64,000 nt of DNA, taken from Mucilaginibacter terrenus. Lineage in GTDB: Bacteria > Bacteroidota > Bacteroidia > Sphingobacteriales > Sphingobacteriaceae. Each line of letters opens with the position of its first letter. Within the stretch, counting starts at the first letter, position 1. The notes under the pieces were generated by a model that saw only the letters and a list, made by a program, of their open reading frames with translations, ran no database searches and was not told where the DNA came from. This document shows positions 17,547 through 26,410 of the stretch, piece after piece. The DNA lies in the NCBI RefSeq assembly GCF_003432065.1, contig NZ_QWDE01000003.1, forward strand, positions 248,001 through 312,000, read 5' to 3'. Both the position numbers and the translations under genes were made by a program.

Positions 17547-17610
17547 ACATATAATAAGTTACAAATACACAATGTGACTTACGGGGCGAAGCTATGGAGA
17601 AACGACAAAC

Positions 17611-19395
17611 ATGTGCAGGATAGCTGGACTGATAGCTGAAGGGCTAAATCAGTCGCAAATAAGGGCTTCTGTGACGGCTATGTGTAATACTATGCAACAT
17701 GGCGGTCCGGACGATGAGGGGATATATGAAGATGAGAGCGCAGGCCTGGCTTTCGGGCACCGAAGGCTGTCTATTATTGATTTAAGCAAAAATGGCCATC
17801 AACCTATGACAGACCCGCGTAATAGGGTTTGGATTACATTTAACGGCGAAATATACAATTATCGCGAGTTAAGGGCAAATCTGGAACGGTCGGGAGTAAC
17901 CTTTAATACACAAACAGACACAGAAGTACTAATACAAGTTTATTGTAAATGGGGAACATCCGGGTTCAATAAACTACGAGGAATTTTTGCTTTTGCCCTG
18001 TACGATTCGGCGAGATTTGAGACCTACCTTGTACGCGATTCCAGTGGCGTAAAACCACTGTATTATTCATCAAATAGGCAGCGCCTTGCATTCGCATCAG
18101 AGATCAAAGCGTTTAAAGCTGCGGGCATTGCCACACAACCAAATACGGTTTGGCCTGTATTGTTGTTAGCATACGGCCATATTCCTGAGCCACAAACCAC
18201 ACTGAAAGATGTATACAGCTTGCCCAAAGGACATTACTTGTGCAGGAACAAAAACGGAAGCGTTAAACTTGAGAAATATACGTGCGAAGTAATTGGCGAC
18301 CAGATTTTAACTATCAACGGCGCAGAGGATGGTATACGGCACTTGCTTAATGCTTCGGTAAAAAGACAAATGTTATCAGACGCCCCTATCGGTGTTTTCC
18401 TGAGCGGTGGAATAGACTCATCTATCCTGTCATTGCTGGCCAATGAAGAAGGGGGTGAACAGCTTAAAACGATCTCCATTTTCTTTAATGAAAAACAATA
18501 CAACGAACGGCAGTATCAAAATGCAGTACTGAAAAAAATAGCCGGTAATACCAATACGCACCTGGTAACCGAAAGGGATTTCAGCAAGCATTTCCCCGAT
18601 ATACTTGCCGCTATGGATATGCCTACCACTGATGGCATAAATAGCTGGTTCATTAGCAAATATGCCCATGACACCGGTTTAAAGGCTGTACTATCAGGTA
18701 TTGGAGCGGATGAACTTTTTGGCGGGTACCCATCGTTCAAAAGAATTCGTTTCATTAAGCAATTAAGGCGATTTCCTGCGTCACTGTTGCTAAAAACAAG
18801 TCGTCTTAGCATTGGCAATTTTAAACGGCTTTCGTACCTTGCTTATGATCATTCGGCAGCAGATTACCTTTTCTTACGCGGACTTTATACCGTTAGTGAT
18901 ATAGCGCTGATATTGAATATACATGAGGCTGAGGTAAGTCAGATCCTCTTTGATCAGAATACTCATTCACGATCCGGAAATTACGATAAACTACATGCCG
19001 CCTGGTACGAAACAAACATCTACATGCAAAATCAGCTACTACGCGATACCGATGTAATGAGCATGTGCCACGGGCTCGAAGTAAGAGTCCCGTTTTTAGA
19101 TGAAGATTTACAGGCTTTCACATCCCATATTGACCCGGCGATTCGATTTGAAAAAGGCCGGCCAAAGCAGTTGTTAATAGACAGTTTCAAAGACATCTTG
19201 CCTCAAGCTGTGTGGAACAGGCCCAAAATGGGCTTCACTTTTCCGCTTCAGCAGTGGATGAAAAACAACCCGGATGTGGTTAACACCGGGAGATACAAAG
19301 GAAGCTTTGCTAAGAAAACAATAGAAGGTTTTAAATCAGGTACAACTCATTGGTCACAAGCATTTGCGCTTTATCAGGTACAAGCTCATGTCTAA
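17611..19395 (+). CDS. Asparagine-synthase-like glutamine amidotransferase of polysaccharide loci
   Basis: 594 residues. Cys2 of MCRIAG is the N-terminal nucleophile of a class II glutaminase domain (residues 1-190; GHRRLSIIDLS, FNGEIYNYRE). The synthetase domain has the ATP-binding loop LSGGIDSS (about 266). True AsnB makes asparagine from aspartate, but paralogs are common in exopolysaccharide and exosortase loci, where they probably amidate a sugar carboxylate or supply amide groups. Position 3 is Arg rather than the Gly of housekeeping AsnB. Which role applies here cannot be decided from sequence. Confidence 0.88.
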   Translation: MCRIAGLIAEGLNQSQIRASVTAMCNTMQHGGPDDEGIYEDESAGLAFGHRRLSIIDLSKNGHQPMTDPRNRVWITFNGEIYNYRELRANLERSGVTFNTQTDTEVLIQVYCKWGTSGFNKLRGIFAFALYDSARFETYLVRDSSGVKPLYYSSNRQRLAFASEIKAFKAAGIATQPNTVWPVLLLAYGHIPEPQTTLKDVYSLPKGHYLCRNKNGSVKLEKYTCEVIGDQILTINGAEDGIRHLLNASVKRQMLSDAPIGVFLSGGIDSSILSLLANEEGGEQLKTISIFFNEKQYNERQYQNAVLKKIAGNTNTHLVTERDFSKHFPDILAAMDMPTTDGINSWFISKYAHDTGLKAVLSGIGADELFGGYPSFKRIRFIKQLRRFPASLLLKTSRLSIGNFKRLSYLAYDHSAADYLFLRGLYTVSDIALILNIHEAEVSQILFDQNTHSRSGNYDKLHAAWYETNIYMQNQLLRDTDVMSMCHGLEVRVPFLDEDLQAFTSHIDPAIRFEKGRPKQLLIDSFKDILPQAVWNRPKMGFTFPLQQWMKNNPDVVNTGRYKGSFAKKTIEGFKSGTTHWSQAFALYQVQAHV

Positions 19396-20506
19396 AAAAG
19401 TGATCTTATTAAGCCTGCAAACTTTCAGCGCCACCGGTGGCATACAAAAAATGACACGTACGATGGCGCACTCCCTGCAGCAAATCTGCGTAGAAAAAGG
19501 ATGGAAGTTAAGGCTACTATCCCTTTATGATTCTGATTACGACCTGCAGCAACAATACATAAAGGCAGAAAACTTCAGGGGATTTCAAAAAAATAAATTT
19601 GGTTTTATTTTAAGTATTTTATCAACCGTAAACAATGGTGATACGCTTATCCTCAGTCACGTAAACTTTGCAATAATTGGCCTGTTGATTAAAATTTTCA
19701 AGCCTAAAGCTGATGTTTGGCTTATTGCACATGGTATTGAAGTTTGGCGGCCGTTTTCTGCCCAGCGTAAATTATTTCTTAAATACTGTGATAAAATTGT
19801 TAGCGTAAGCGAGTACACACAAAATGAGATGATAAAACGGCATAATGTTGATCCGTTGAAGTGTGTTGTTCTCAATAATGCTATCGACTCTTTTATAAAC
19901 ATCCCGAAAGAGATTTCAAAACCCCAAAACCTACTTAGCCGATATCGCATTAACAAGCAAACACCAGTTGTATTCACGCTAACCCGCCTGGCATCCAGCG
20001 AGAAGTATAAAGGATACGATACTTTAATTGCAACTATAGGTAAGTTAAAGGCCAAGTTCCCTGATGTTAGATACGTTCTTTCGGGCAAGTACGACCAAAA
20101 AGAAGGGCTGCGGGTAAAGGAACTTATTGCAGAGCACGGGGTCATGGGTAGTGTTATACTTACCGGCTTTATTGATGAGCGTGAACTGGCAGACCATTTC
20201 CTGCTTGCAGATCTCTTCGTGCTACCCAGCAAGAAAGAAGGATTTGGAATAGTGTTTATAGAAGCACTTGCCTGCGGCCTGCCTGTAATTTGTGGCAATG
20301 CAGATGGCAGCGTAGATGCCGTCCGGAATGGGGAGCTAGGTATAGCCATAAACCCCGATGACCCTGAAGAATTGCAGTTAGAAATTTCAAAATATCTTTC
20401 ACATCCGCTAAATACAAATGAGCGAAAAGCATTGCAGCAGAAATGCCTGCAATACTTCAGCGAAGACGTGTATAGAAAAAAGCTGCAAACTTTGTTAGCT
20501 GGTTAA
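19388..20506 (+). CDS. GT4 glycosyltransferase
   Basis: 372 residues from the ATG at 19388, which overlaps the amidotransferase gene by 8 bp; a longer reading from 19364 lies fully inside that gene. GT-B fold: N-terminal domain with TGGIQKMTR near the start, C-terminal domain with FTLTRLASSEKYKGYDTLI and the donor-binding EX7E region KKEGFGIVFIEALACGLPVI (about 288-307). Probably a cytoplasmic retaining transferase building the repeat unit. Donor and acceptor unknown. Confidence 0.9.
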   Translation: MSKKVILLSLQTFSATGGIQKMTRTMAHSLQQICVEKGWKLRLLSLYDSDYDLQQQYIKAENFRGFQKNKFGFILSILSTVNNGDTLILSHVNFAIIGLLIKIFKPKADVWLIAHGIEVWRPFSAQRKLFLKYCDKIVSVSEYTQNEMIKRHNVDPLKCVVLNNAIDSFINIPKEISKPQNLLSRYRINKQTPVVFTLTRLASSEKYKGYDTLIATIGKLKAKFPDVRYVLSGKYDQKEGLRVKELIAEHGVMGSVILTGFIDERELADHFLLADLFVLPSKKEGFGIVFIEALACGLPVICGNADGSVDAVRNGELGIAINPDDPEELQLEISKYLSHPLNTNERKALQQKCLQYFSEDVYRKKLQTLLAG

Positions 20507-20523
20507 CCTAACTATCCTCATAA

Positions 20524-21798
20524 ATGCCTCCGGTAATAAAGGTCAAAAACTTATCTAAAGCATATCAACTGGGTACATTTGGTACAGGCACCATATCGCG
20601 TGATCTTGAGCGTTACTGGGCACGCATCAGAGGTAAGGATGATCCCTTTCTTAAAATTGGAGAAGTAAACGATCGCACAACCAAAGGCCAAAGCGATATG
20701 GTTTGGAGCCTTAAAGACCTAAATTTTAATATAGAACAGGGGGGTGCTGTAGGTGTTATTGGCCGTAACGGGGCGGGTAAGAGCACCTTGCTAAAAATAT
20801 TAAGCCGCATCACCTCTCCCACTACCGGTACGGTAAAGGTAAAAGGAAGAGTAGCCAGTTTACTTGAGGTAGGCACGGGCTTTCATCCCGAATTAAGCGG
20901 CCGGGAAAACATATACCTCAACGGTGCTATACTGGGTATGCGTAAAGCCGAAATAAAGCGGAAGTTTGACGAGATAGTAGACTTTGCAGGCGTAGAGCGC
21001 TATATAGACACACCTGTAAAACGTTATTCATCAGGGATGTACGTGCGCCTGGCATTTGCTGTAGCCGCTCACCTTGAATCAGAGATACTGGTGATTGATG
21101 AGGTACTTGCAGTAGGCGACGCCGAATTTCAAAAAAAGTGTCTCGGCAAAATGGGCGATGTAAGCCGTGGGGAGGGCCGCACGGTACTATTTGTTTCTCA
21201 CAATATGGGGAGCATCTTACAGCTCTGTAACACCAGCATGCTGCTCAACAACGGCAAAATCATGTTCATAGGCCCTACTGAGGCTACTGTTAAAACTTAC
21301 ATGAGCAGCGCCGTTACCGACAGATCGGGCATCAAGGCCATCGGCACATTGAAGGACACCATAAAAGTAACATCGCTTACTGTAAATGAGACCCCAATTG
21401 ATGCTCTGTTAATGCCACATGATGAGGTACTTATCAAAGTCAATTATGAGTGTACCAAGCCGTTAAAAGAATTCAGAATCTCAATTAACGTGTTTAAAGA
21501 GGGCACAACTGTGCTCACCATGCATGATTTGGAGGTTGGCAGGCCCATTGAGCCTGGTAAGTACGAATCTATCATCAGGATACCGGCTTTCTTCCTGCGC
21601 CCGGGTGGATATACCCTGGCGGTTGGAGGGCATAACTCTAATTTTAAGAACCTGACAATTGAAAATCTGGAGTGGTTTTACATTCCGGATATCAGTGCTT
21701 TTGAGATACTGGAAGCCTGGAGTGAAAACTTCGATTTTAACAACAAGGGCCTTATAAATCTCCCGAATACAGGCGGGAAACGCACTTTTCTGGGTTGA
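20524..21798 (+). CDS. ABC transporter ATPase of polysaccharide export (Wzt-like)
   Basis: 424 residues. ATPase domain (about 1-245): Walker A GRNGAGKS (about 82), signature RYSSGMYVRLAF, Walker B ILVIDEVLAVGD, H-loop VSHN. The C-terminal part (about 265-405) is a beta-rich domain like the Wzt glycan-binding domain that recognises the finished chain end. Such ATPases work with a Wzm-type permease that carries the polymer across the inner membrane. No permease gene is present in this window. Confidence 0.92.
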   Translation: MPPVIKVKNLSKAYQLGTFGTGTISRDLERYWARIRGKDDPFLKIGEVNDRTTKGQSDMVWSLKDLNFNIEQGGAVGVIGRNGAGKSTLLKILSRITSPTTGTVKVKGRVASLLEVGTGFHPELSGRENIYLNGAILGMRKAEIKRKFDEIVDFAGVERYIDTPVKRYSSGMYVRLAFAVAAHLESEILVIDEVLAVGDAEFQKKCLGKMGDVSRGEGRTVLFVSHNMGSILQLCNTSMLLNNGKIMFIGPTEATVKTYMSSAVTDRSGIKAIGTLKDTIKVTSLTVNETPIDALLMPHDEVLIKVNYECTKPLKEFRISINVFKEGTTVLTMHDLEVGRPIEPGKYESIIRIPAFFLRPGGYTLAVGGHNSNFKNLTIENLEWFYIPDISAFEILEAWSENFDFNNKGLINLPNTGGKRTFLG

Positions 21799-21832
21799 AA
21801 GCTATACCAAAACCTTCAGAAACCACACTTTA

Positions 21833-22729
21833 TTGAAACTCTATATTCTTGATACGCCGTCAATTTTAAAGCCGGATCATCAACGGTTAAAATACCCGTC
21901 GCACAACCGTGACTATGGCATAGAACAGGACTTTGAGATTTGGCTGCGTAAACAAAAAGAACTGCTCACCCCCGATCCTGCTGAGGCTACATGGCACTAC
22001 CTGCCGGTGTATTGGACGCGCTGGCACATCAACCATAATTTCGCAGCGCATGGCGAAGGCTTGGCAGAATTACAATCAGCCGTAAACAATATCATTATAG
22101 ATGACCAGCGCACCTTTACCATAACACAGTTTGATGGTGGCACACTGGTTAATCTGGGTAGAGCAACAGAGTTCACCGCTGCACGGACCACCAACGCGGG
22201 TATAGATGTACCGATACTTTGCAGTCCGCACCGCAAGCCTCCGGTCATGCCGGCAAAAACACTTAAGGCAAGCTTCAACGGATCATTCGATACCCACCCT
22301 ATCCGGGTAGAAATGCAAAAACGGTATGCCGGGAGCACCGGTGTTATTGTTGGCGGCAGCCTACCTACCAGGTTTTACAAACGCTGGTTTTGGGCCATGA
22401 ACTATAACCTGAATACCATGGCGTCGTACATAGCCTTGTGCCCAAGAGGAACCAGTTGTAATTCGTTCCGGTTTTTTGAGGCAATGCAATTGGGCACAGC
22501 GCCCTGCCTTATTGGGGATGCTGACGTACGTCCTTTTAAAAAGTTTATCCCTTGGGAAGAGATAAGCTACTACGCAGCTACGATTGACGATCTGGACAAT
22601 ATTCTTACCTCCATCAACAAAACAGAAGCGCTGGAAAAAGGGCGCAAAGCTTACCAGTACTGGAAGAATGAACTCTACTACCAGCAATGGTGCAAATACG
22701 TGATAAAAGAACTTGAGCACCTTGGTTAA
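21833..22729 (+). CDS. Exostosin-like glycosyltransferase (GT47 type)
   Basis: 298 residues, TTG start. The C-terminal half carries the exostosin-type donor-site pattern ALCPRGTSCNSFRFFEAM, followed by LGTAPCLIGD and PF. In eukaryotes such enzymes extend heparan chains and xyloglucan; bacterial members occur in polysaccharide loci with unknown specificity. N-terminal residues 1-110 are less conserved to my eye. It overlaps the following acyltransferase by up to 17 bp. Confidence 0.78.
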   Translation: MKLYILDTPSILKPDHQRLKYPSHNRDYGIEQDFEIWLRKQKELLTPDPAEATWHYLPVYWTRWHINHNFAAHGEGLAELQSAVNNIIIDDQRTFTITQFDGGTLVNLGRATEFTAARTTNAGIDVPILCSPHRKPPVMPAKTLKASFNGSFDTHPIRVEMQKRYAGSTGVIVGGSLPTRFYKRWFWAMNYNLNTMASYIALCPRGTSCNSFRFFEAMQLGTAPCLIGDADVRPFKKFIPWEEISYYAATIDDLDNILTSINKTEALEKGRKAYQYWKNELYYQQWCKYVIKELEHLG

Positions 22730-23951
22730 AAAGCTGGATTACCTGCCCGGACTGGATGGCATACGTGCTATAGCTGCCATGCTGGTGATCATGACCCATT
22801 GGCCAAATAATTCCATTTCATTGAAATTCGGCTGGATCGGTGTCAACATCTTCTTTGTGCTGTCTGGCTTTCTTATTACGCGCATACTGGTGAACGAAAA
22901 GCCAAAGCCGTTTAAGCAGTACATTGGCAACTTCTTCTATAAACGAACCCTGCGCATATTCCCGGTATATTATCTTTTCATAGCCGCTACAAGTGTACTT
23001 CTTATGGTAAGTCGCTATGCTATACCGCAGTTGGCCGACAACGTGATCATTGCCTCGGGCATAAACGCGCTTAAAAATGCCTGGCCCAGCTACCTTACTT
23101 ACACCTATAATATACGCCTTAACCTGCGGTATTTTTTCCAATGGGATGATACATCTAACCAGTTCTTCGGTCATCTATGGTCGCTATCGCTGGAAGAGCA
23201 GTTCTACCTTGTCTTCCCTTTTGTTGTTTACTTCACTAGCATCGCCACGCTGAAGAAAATAGTTTTAGGCTTAATTGTTTTATGTCCGCTTATACGGCTG
23301 TGGACTGCTGTTTATGGAGTCGGCATGGTAACTGATAAATACTGGCTTGGTGAATTGCTGTACACCAACACGCTATGCCAGGCCGACGCGCTGGCTATGG
23401 GCGCAGCGCTGGCTATATTTCCTTTTACCTTACAACACCCTTATCGCAACTTCCTTTTAGCAGCGTTTATTTGGTTAGGTGTTGGGCTTACCTGTTTATA
23501 CTTTTTAAGAAAAGCAGGGTATTTTCTGGTAGAGGGGAAAAGCTTTGGGTATGACTTCCCGGGCTTTTGGTTTGACGAAAAGACGCCACATTTCCTAATC
23601 AACATCCGTGCCGCCTACCAGTATACCCTTGTCAATATTTTGGCGGTTTGCCTGGTTGCACCCGCGGTTATAAAAAGACCATTATTCCCGGCTATCCTGC
23701 AGTCAAAACCAGTAGCCTACCTGGGCAAAATATCTTACGGCATATACCTGTTCCATAATCCGCTTATCGCATTTTTTATGACTGGTGGTGCATTCTTTGG
23801 AGGGTGGTTCAAGCTAACAGAAAACCCATTGGTGCACATATTTCTTTTTATCTTGTACATGATCATATTGGTGGGACTTGCGCACCTTAGCTATAAATAC
23901 TTTGAACAAAAGATCATCAGCAGGTACAAAACAAGAACAGTTGGTGTCTAA
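22713..23951 (+). CDS. Membrane acyltransferase (AT3/OafA family)
   Basis: 412 residues, about 10 membrane segments. Family signatures: LDGIRAIAAMLVIMTHW at the N-terminus with the catalytic His, GWIGVNIFFVLSGFLITR, and LWSLSLEEQFYLVFP. Such proteins O-acetylate or O-acylate surface glycans from the cytoplasmic or periplasmic side. The start is TTG at 22713, or TTG at 22722; both overlap the previous gene. It is the first of three AT3 genes in this locus. Confidence 0.9.
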   Translation: MSTLVKKLDYLPGLDGIRAIAAMLVIMTHWPNNSISLKFGWIGVNIFFVLSGFLITRILVNEKPKPFKQYIGNFFYKRTLRIFPVYYLFIAATSVLLMVSRYAIPQLADNVIIASGINALKNAWPSYLTYTYNIRLNLRYFFQWDDTSNQFFGHLWSLSLEEQFYLVFPFVVYFTSIATLKKIVLGLIVLCPLIRLWTAVYGVGMVTDKYWLGELLYTNTLCQADALAMGAALAIFPFTLQHPYRNFLLAAFIWLGVGLTCLYFLRKAGYFLVEGKSFGYDFPGFWFDEKTPHFLINIRAAYQYTLVNILAVCLVAPAVIKRPLFPAILQSKPVAYLGKISYGIYLFHNPLIAFFMTGGAFFGGWFKLTENPLVHIFLFILYMIILVGLAHLSYKYFEQKIISRYKTRTVGV

Positions 23952-24873
23952 CATCTCATTTTTCATTCCCGCTTTTAACTGTGCTGCTACTATAGCGGAA
24001 TCGGTCGGTTCAATAATGGAGACTAACTTCGCCAAGGGCGATGAACTGATTATTGTAAACGACTGTGCAACGGATAACACTGCCGAAGTGCTGCTTGCAT
24101 TGCAAGAAAAATACCCTGCCATACAGGTTTACGAACATAAAAGGAACAAGGGCGGTGCCGCTGCACGCAATACTGCTGTAGAGAACTCGGCCAACAATCT
24201 ACTGTTTTGCCTTGATGCCGATAATATACTCGCGCCGGATTCCATTGCAGCACTAAAGCAATACCTGGCAGAGACCGGTGCCGATGTAGCTTCGTTTCAG
24301 TACCAGCACTTTTTCCTTAATGATATTAATAAACCGGAATACGTGTGGTCGCTGCCCGAAGGGGTGTTTGACATAAACGGTTACCTTGCCGGCGAAAACA
24401 CACCAGGCCAGCATGGCAACTACCTGTTCACTAAAGAAAGCTGGATAAAAGCCTGGGGGTATGCAGAAGGTACCGGCGCGCTGGATACCTGGACCTTTGG
24501 TGCGCGGCAAGCTATATGCGGTGCCAAAGCCGTGGTGCTTAAAGATTCGTTCTATTATCACCGGTTAGATTATGAGAACTCCTATTGGATGCGCGATGCC
24601 GAGGCCAACCTGTGGTCGGTATCAGTCAAAGCTACGTATGGCCTCACCCCGTTCTTCGACAGGATTGACGAAGATTTTCTAAAATATATGCTGGGTAAGG
24701 GCCGATACACTTGGTTCCACACCCGCAGCAAAAAACCGTTAAAGCTGGTAGATAAAGACGAAAAAGCTGCATTCTACAAAAAGCTGCATAAGAAAATAGT
24801 GAAGCGTATTTATCCTAAACCAACATTGTTGCACCGCGGCATAAATAAAATTAAACGGACCCTGAAGAAATGA
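23941..24873 (+). CDS. GT2 glycosyltransferase
   Basis: About 310 residues if started at TTG 23941 (or GTG 23944), giving MVSNISFFIPAFN; an ATG at 23878 lies 74 bp inside the acyltransferase gene and is less likely. GT-A motifs: SFFIPAFNCAATIAES, VNDCATDNT, NKGGAAARNTA and the DAD of CLDADN (about residue 93). The C-terminal 60 residues are basic (KKLHKKIVKRIYPK). Overlaps the next gene by ATGA. Confidence 0.87.
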   Translation: MVSNISFFIPAFNCAATIAESVGSIMETNFAKGDELIIVNDCATDNTAEVLLALQEKYPAIQVYEHKRNKGGAAARNTAVENSANNLLFCLDADNILAPDSIAALKQYLAETGADVASFQYQHFFLNDINKPEYVWSLPEGVFDINGYLAGENTPGQHGNYLFTKESWIKAWGYAEGTGALDTWTFGARQAICGAKAVVLKDSFYYHRLDYENSYWMRDAEANLWSVSVKATYGLTPFFDRIDEDFLKYMLGKGRYTWFHTRSKKPLKLVDKDEKAAFYKKLHKKIVKRIYPKPTLLHRGINKIKRTLKK

Positions 24874-25724
24874 TTGCTGTGGAACTGGAAGGACGTCTTG
24901 GCAATCAGTTATTTCAATACGCATTTATATATGCCACAGCACGCAGGCTTAATGTTAAGTTCTACCTGGATAAAAATGTGGAAGAGTTTATCCCGGCTAA
25001 GTACTTTAACCTTAAGCATGATGCCTTAAGGCCGCTTGACGAAGGCCTGTTTGCCGTTGCAGGATTTAAGAACATCTTCCGGTTTCATCTTAAAAGGCGT
25101 TTTTATCGTTTGTTGAATGCCGTCTTCCTGAACAGGCAGCAAATGGTAATTGGCAACAACGAGGAACCCGCTGAGGCTATACAAAAGCTGCAAGATAAAA
25201 GAATGTATAAGGGTTACTTTCAATCGGAACGATACTTTGAGGAAGTAAAGGTGGACCTTAAACAATTACTAACAATTAAACCCTCATACCGGCAGGAGTT
25301 TGAACGGATATTATCAGGACTTACTGCCGGACCAAAAGCTGTTATACATATCAGGCGGGGCGACTACTCCGATTTGAACATGGCGCTTCCAATCAGCTAC
25401 TATAAAAAAGCTTTAAGCCATATAGCCGATAATAACATGCAGTACGTCTTTATTAGCGATGATCCCGGCTATGTAGAAAAGGAATTTGCATTTGTAAGGA
25501 ACAAGTACATCTCCACTCATGATGAAATTACCGATCTACAATTTCTAATGAATGCAGATGTTTGTGTACTATCCTGCAGTTCATTTAGTTGGTGGGGCGC
25601 CTGGCTAAACAACAAACCGGGCAAAGTGGTATATGCCCCTAAAAACTGGCTTGGATATAATACCGCTCAGGAGTATCCTACAGGAATCTCCTATAATCAA
25701 TCTATAAACTGGATAACCGCATGA
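24870..25724 (+). CDS. GT11 alpha-1,2-fucosyltransferase-like
   Basis: 284 residues. GT11 hallmarks: ELEGRLGNQLFQYAF near the N-terminus, HIRRGDY (about 165-171), VFISDDPGYVEKEF and SCSSFSWWGAWLN (about 232-244). These transfer L-fucose from GDP-fucose to a galactose-type acceptor in alpha-1,2 linkage; some bacterial relatives use other sugars. It is flanked by ATGA overlaps on both sides. Together with the GT10 gene at 30030 it suggests a fucosylated glycan, yet no GDP-fucose synthesis genes are in the window. Confidence 0.9.
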   Translation: MIAVELEGRLGNQLFQYAFIYATARRLNVKFYLDKNVEEFIPAKYFNLKHDALRPLDEGLFAVAGFKNIFRFHLKRRFYRLLNAVFLNRQQMVIGNNEEPAEAIQKLQDKRMYKGYFQSERYFEEVKVDLKQLLTIKPSYRQEFERILSGLTAGPKAVIHIRRGDYSDLNMALPISYYKKALSHIADNNMQYVFISDDPGYVEKEFAFVRNKYISTHDEITDLQFLMNADVCVLSCSSFSWWGAWLNNKPGKVVYAPKNWLGYNTAQEYPTGISYNQSINWITA

Positions 25725-26410
25725 AGCAGTTCTTGAGAAAATTGCTTGCCAGCATACTTACAGCTACTTTTGGGCGCCAAAAGCTAATGTTCCTGCTTAG
25801 TGAACCGGAGGACAATGCGCTACTCGGCTTTAAACGGGACGGCTACCTGCATGACATTGGTTGGGTAAACTCTATAGCGAACAACGCCATTATAGATGTT
25901 ACCGGCCAGCCACTCCCCTGGGTAACTTACCCATTCATTCACTTTATAACGCCAAGGCTGCAGGAAACCTTTGCGCTTTTTGAATTTGGAAGCGGCAACT
26001 CAACCCTCTACTACAGCAAGAGAGTTGCACAGGTAGACAGCGTAGAGAACGACCGGCATTGGTACGAAAAGATCAGGAACACCATGCCTGTAAATGTTAA
26101 TCTTTTTTATTGCGAGATGAAAGCAGGCGGCAGGTATAGCCGTTACGCGCTGGAAACTGAAAAGAAATATGATGTTGTTATAGTAGACGGACGCGACCGT
26201 GTAAATTGCTGCAAGAACAGCATCCCTGCCTTAACAGAGAACGGAATTATTGTGTTGGACGATTCAGAAAGAGCAGAGTATAGCCAGGGTACAGATCACC
26301 TAAAAGCTGCCGGATTTAAGCAGCTGGACTTTTGGGGATTGGCTCCTGGTGTAACCTATCTTAAGTGTACCAGCATATTTTACCGGGACAATAACTGCCT
26401 TAATATTTAA
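25721..26410 (+). CDS. SAM-dependent methyltransferase-like protein
   Basis: 229 residues. A Rossmann-type SAM motif FEFGSGNST (about residues 89-97) is followed by an acidic beta2 end (VDSVENDRHWYEK) and by DVVIVDGRDR and GIIVLDD. The first 60 residues are helical and less conserved. It may methylate a sugar or a nucleotide-sugar; the target is unknown. Translationally coupled to the GT11 gene (ATGA) and to the following fusion gene (TAATG). Confidence 0.7.
   Translation: MKQFLRKLLASILTATFGRQKLMFLLSEPEDNALLGFKRDGYLHDIGWVNSIANNAIIDVTGQPLPWVTYPFIHFITPRLQETFALFEFGSGNSTLYYSKRVAQVDSVENDRHWYEKIRNTMPVNVNLFYCEMKAGGRYSRYALETEKKYDVVIVDGRDRVNCCKNSIPALTENGIIVLDDSERAEYSQGTDHLKAAGFKQLDFWGLAPGVTYLKCTSIFYRDNNCLNI

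Noticed and set aside
17559-17573. 15-mer TTACAAATACACAAT shared with 57803-57817
   Set aside because: A single exact 15-base match within 64 kb of A/T-rich gaps is near what chance gives, and the flanks differ.
19657-20349. 230-codon minus-strand frame inside a GT4 gene
   Set aside because: Opposite the GT4 donor domain and without any recognisable feature.
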